From: Lachnospiraceae bacterium
GTDB taxonomy: Bacteria; Bacillota; Clostridia; Lachnospirales; Lachnospiraceae
Assembly: GCA_017465845.1 (NCBI GenBank)
Contig: JAFTVH010000183.1
Span: 1-36,272, forward strand
DNA: 36,272 bases
Direction of reading: 5' to 3'
The translations under genes were made by a program, and so were the position numbers. The notes under the pieces were generated by a model, which saw only the letters and a list, made by a program, of their open reading frames with translations, made no database searches and was not told the DNA's origin. How positions within the stretch are numbered: position 1 is the first letter of the stretch; every line of letters begins with the position of its first letter. Positions 34,599 to 36,272 of the stretch are shown here, in pieces.

Positions 34599-35567
34599 AT
34601 GGCAAGAAAAAAGAAACAATGTTACTCCGGAATCGGCGGACAGGCTGTTCTGGAAGGCATCATGATGAAAAATAATGAGAACTATGCAGTCGCAGTACGT
34701 AAGCCGGACGGTGAGATTGAGGTGGAACTGGAGAATTACCAGGGACTTCTGCATGGCAATAAGATAAAAGAACTTCCTTTTATCAGAGGTATCTTTAATT
34801 TTGTGGATTCTCTGATACTGGGTACCAGGTGCTTGAATTTTTCAGCTTCCTTTTATGAGGAAGAAGAGGAAGTATCCGTTAAGGATAGTAAGATTTCCAA
34901 GGAAACAGCTGATAAACTGATGAATACCATTGTAATGATCATTGCTATAGCATTGGCGGTGGGAATCTTTATTGTATTGCCTTATTATATATCATCTCTG
35001 TTGGATGGATTTATCAGAAACAGATCATTGATGCTGATTATTGAGGGCCTGATTCGTATCCTGATATTTATTCTGTATGTAGGTGGTATCAGTCTCATGA
35101 AGGATATTCGGAGATTGTATCAGTATCACGGTGCAGAGCATAAATGTATCAACTGTATCGAAAGGGGGAAGCCTCTTACGGTAAAGAATGTAATGCGCAG
35201 TTCCAGACTTCATAAAAGGTGCGGAACAAGTTTTATTTTCTTTGTACTGATCGTAAGTATCATCATTTCTTTCTTTATCGTGGTGGAAAATCCGGTACAG
35301 AAAGTATGCTTAAGAATTTTGATGATGCCTCTGGTAGCCGGTATTTCCTATGAATTGATTCGTCTGGCAGGACGCAGTGATAATGTTCTGATAGGCCTTT
35401 TATCTGTTCCCGGAATGGCTATTCAACGGATGACGACCAAGGAACCTGACGAGAGCATGGTGGAGGTGGCAATCGCTGCAGTGGAAGCAGTATTTGACTG
35501 GAAGACTTATCTCAAAGACAATTTTGGCTATGAACCGGAAGAAAGCAGTTGGGAAGAGGACGTATGA
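34599..35567 (+). CDS. DUF1385 family membrane protein
   Basis: 322 residues. The ATG has ACGGAGG 9 nt upstream. Family start KQCYSGIGGQAVLEGIMMKN, then FIRGIFNFVDSLILG. Four or five hydrophobic segments follow (about 108-135, 142-165, 210-235, 245-265). A conserved cytoplasmic loop has YQYHGAEHKCINCIERG and SRLHKRCGTSFIFFV, with possible metal-binding cysteines and histidines. Function unknown. In many Firmicutes it directly precedes prmC, as here: the last codons overlap the prmC start (ATGA). Confidence 0.9.
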   Translation: MARKKKQCYSGIGGQAVLEGIMMKNNENYAVAVRKPDGEIEVELENYQGLLHGNKIKELPFIRGIFNFVDSLILGTRCLNFSASFYEEEEEVSVKDSKISKETADKLMNTIVMIIAIALAVGIFIVLPYYISSLLDGFIRNRSLMLIIEGLIRILIFILYVGGISLMKDIRRLYQYHGAEHKCINCIERGKPLTVKNVMRSSRLHKRCGTSFIFFVLIVSIIISFFIVVENPVQKVCLRILMMPLVAGISYELIRLAGRSDNVLIGLLSVPGMAIQRMTTKEPDESMVEVAIAAVEAVFDWKTYLKDNFGYEPEESSWEEDV

Positions 35568-36272
35568 ATTACCGGCAATGTTATGAAGAAGGAAGAAGGA
35601 TATTAGCGGAAGCCGGCATAGAGGAAGCTGATCTGGACGCCAGACTTCTGCTGGAGCATATCTGCCACACCAATCGCAACGATTTGCTGGTTCATGGTGA
35701 CAGAGATGTGGATAACTGTCAAACGACTGAGTATCAGCAGTGGATAGAAAAGCGTTCTGAGCGCATTCCTTTGCAGCATTTGACAGGAACGCAGGATTTT
35801 ATGGGACTAACCTTTAAAGTCAATGATAAAGTATTGATTCCCAGGCAGGACACCGAAATTCTGGTGGAAGAGGTATTAAGAGAGCTTCATGACGGAATGC
35901 GGGTACTGGATATGTGTACCGGTTCCGGGTGTATTCTGATCAGTCTGCTTCATTATTCTAACCATTGTAATGGAGTGGGAGCTGATATCTCAGCAGATGC
36001 TTTGGAAGTGGCCAGAGAGAATGCAGAGCGAATTCTGGGAGAAAGCCGGGGGCAGGATGTATCGCTTATTCACAGCGATCTGTTTGAACAGATAGAAGGC
36101 AAGTTTGATATCATTGTGGCGAATCCGCCTTACATCCGCACAGAAGTAATTGATACTTTGATGCCGGAAGTAAAGGAGCATGAGCCTTTTGGGGCGCTGG
36201 ACGGTAAAGAGGACGGACTTTATTTTTATGATAAAATCATTAAAGAGTGCCGCAGCTTCTTACAGCGTGGAG
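35564..36272 (+). CDS. prmC: Peptide chain release factor N5-glutamine methyltransferase, 5' part
   Basis: Methylates the GGQ glutamine of release factors RF1 and RF2. The ATG at 35564 overlaps the DUF1385 stop (ATGA), so translation is coupled. 236 codons are visible and the gene runs off the window edge; the full protein is usually about 280 residues. The N-terminal helical domain carries ADLDARLLLEHI and RIPLQHLTGTQDFMGL. The SAM-binding fold shows IPRQDTEILVEEVL and VLDMCTGSGCILISL, and the catalytic NPPY motif is at residues 187-190. Its usual partner prfA would be expected just outside the window. Confidence 0.95.
   Translation, partial: MNYRQCYEEGRRILAEAGIEEADLDARLLLEHICHTNRNDLLVHGDRDVDNCQTTEYQQWIEKRSERIPLQHLTGTQDFMGLTFKVNDKVLIPRQDTEILVEEVLRELHDGMRVLDMCTGSGCILISLLHYSNHCNGVGADISADALEVARENAERILGESRGQDVSLIHSDLFEQIEGKFDIIVANPPYIRTEVIDTLMPEVKEHEPFGALDGKEDGLYFYDKIIKECRSFLQRG

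Overview
The window looks like chromosome from a strictly anaerobic, low-to-moderate GC Firmicute, most plausibly a gut Lachnospiraceae. The evidence is strong AGGAGG-type ribosome binding sites, consensus -35/-10 promoters, a hybrid cluster protein with its ferredoxin partner, a CarD-type regulator, a DUF1385-prmC pair, a homocysteine methyltransferase/MTHFR fusion and cytoplasmic glycan hydrolases. The family assignment is inference from protein families; no marker gene was compared.

Layout. (1) 1-8561, all on +: a carbohydrate block with a 5'-truncated LplB-type ABC permease, an intact YtcP-type permease, a GH78 alpha-L-rhamnosidase, a lipoprotein glycerophosphodiester phosphodiesterase, a PHP-family phosphatase and a TIM-barrel isomerase/endonuclease-like protein. 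(2) 8601-9087: wreck of an AAA/DUF4143 ATPase. (3) 9227-12318: nitrosative-stress module, with hcp and a ferredoxin-like protein on - and a divergent Crp/Fnr regulator on +. The shared intergenic region carries a palindrome centred exactly at -41.5 of the inferred hcp-operon start. (4) 12360-13094: truncated pyridoxal/pyridoxamine kinase that keeps its promoter, coupled to a TIGR04076 protein. (5) 13162-18834: MATE transporter (-), small unknown protein plus CarD regulator, YfcC-type carrier and a second MATE transporter. (6) 18961-21169: purC (-) and divergent guaA (+); this GMP synthase has lost the catalytic part of its glutaminase domain. (7) 21295-21850: about nine tandem copies of a 64-bp unit ending at the start of a gene for a putative PD-(D/E)XK-fold protein. 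(8) 22840-24055: MmcQ/YjbR protein and an AadA-like nucleotidyltransferase. (9) 24256-27129: complete DctPQM TRAP transporter. (10) 27349-32356: methionine/folate enzyme, NSS sodium symporter and a cytoplasmic GH10 enzyme. (11) 32448-36272: HerA-like ATPase (-) with a coding minisatellite, rpmE with a structured leader, DUF1385 protein and the 5' part of prmC, cut by the window edge.

How the genes fit together. Regions 1 and 10 suggest import and intracellular breakdown of plant-type oligosaccharides (rhamnosides, xylo-oligosaccharides). Region 3 is a self-contained NO/hydroxylamine-response unit. Most of the rest is housekeeping: purine synthesis, one-carbon metabolism, ribosome and release-factor maturation. 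Three broken genes (129, 8601 and 12442) mark places where accessory DNA has been lost or rearranged. The most unusual items are the glutaminase-dead GMP synthase, the 64-bp tandem array and the -41.5 palindrome. No phage, insertion sequence, CRISPR array, tRNA or rRNA was recognised.
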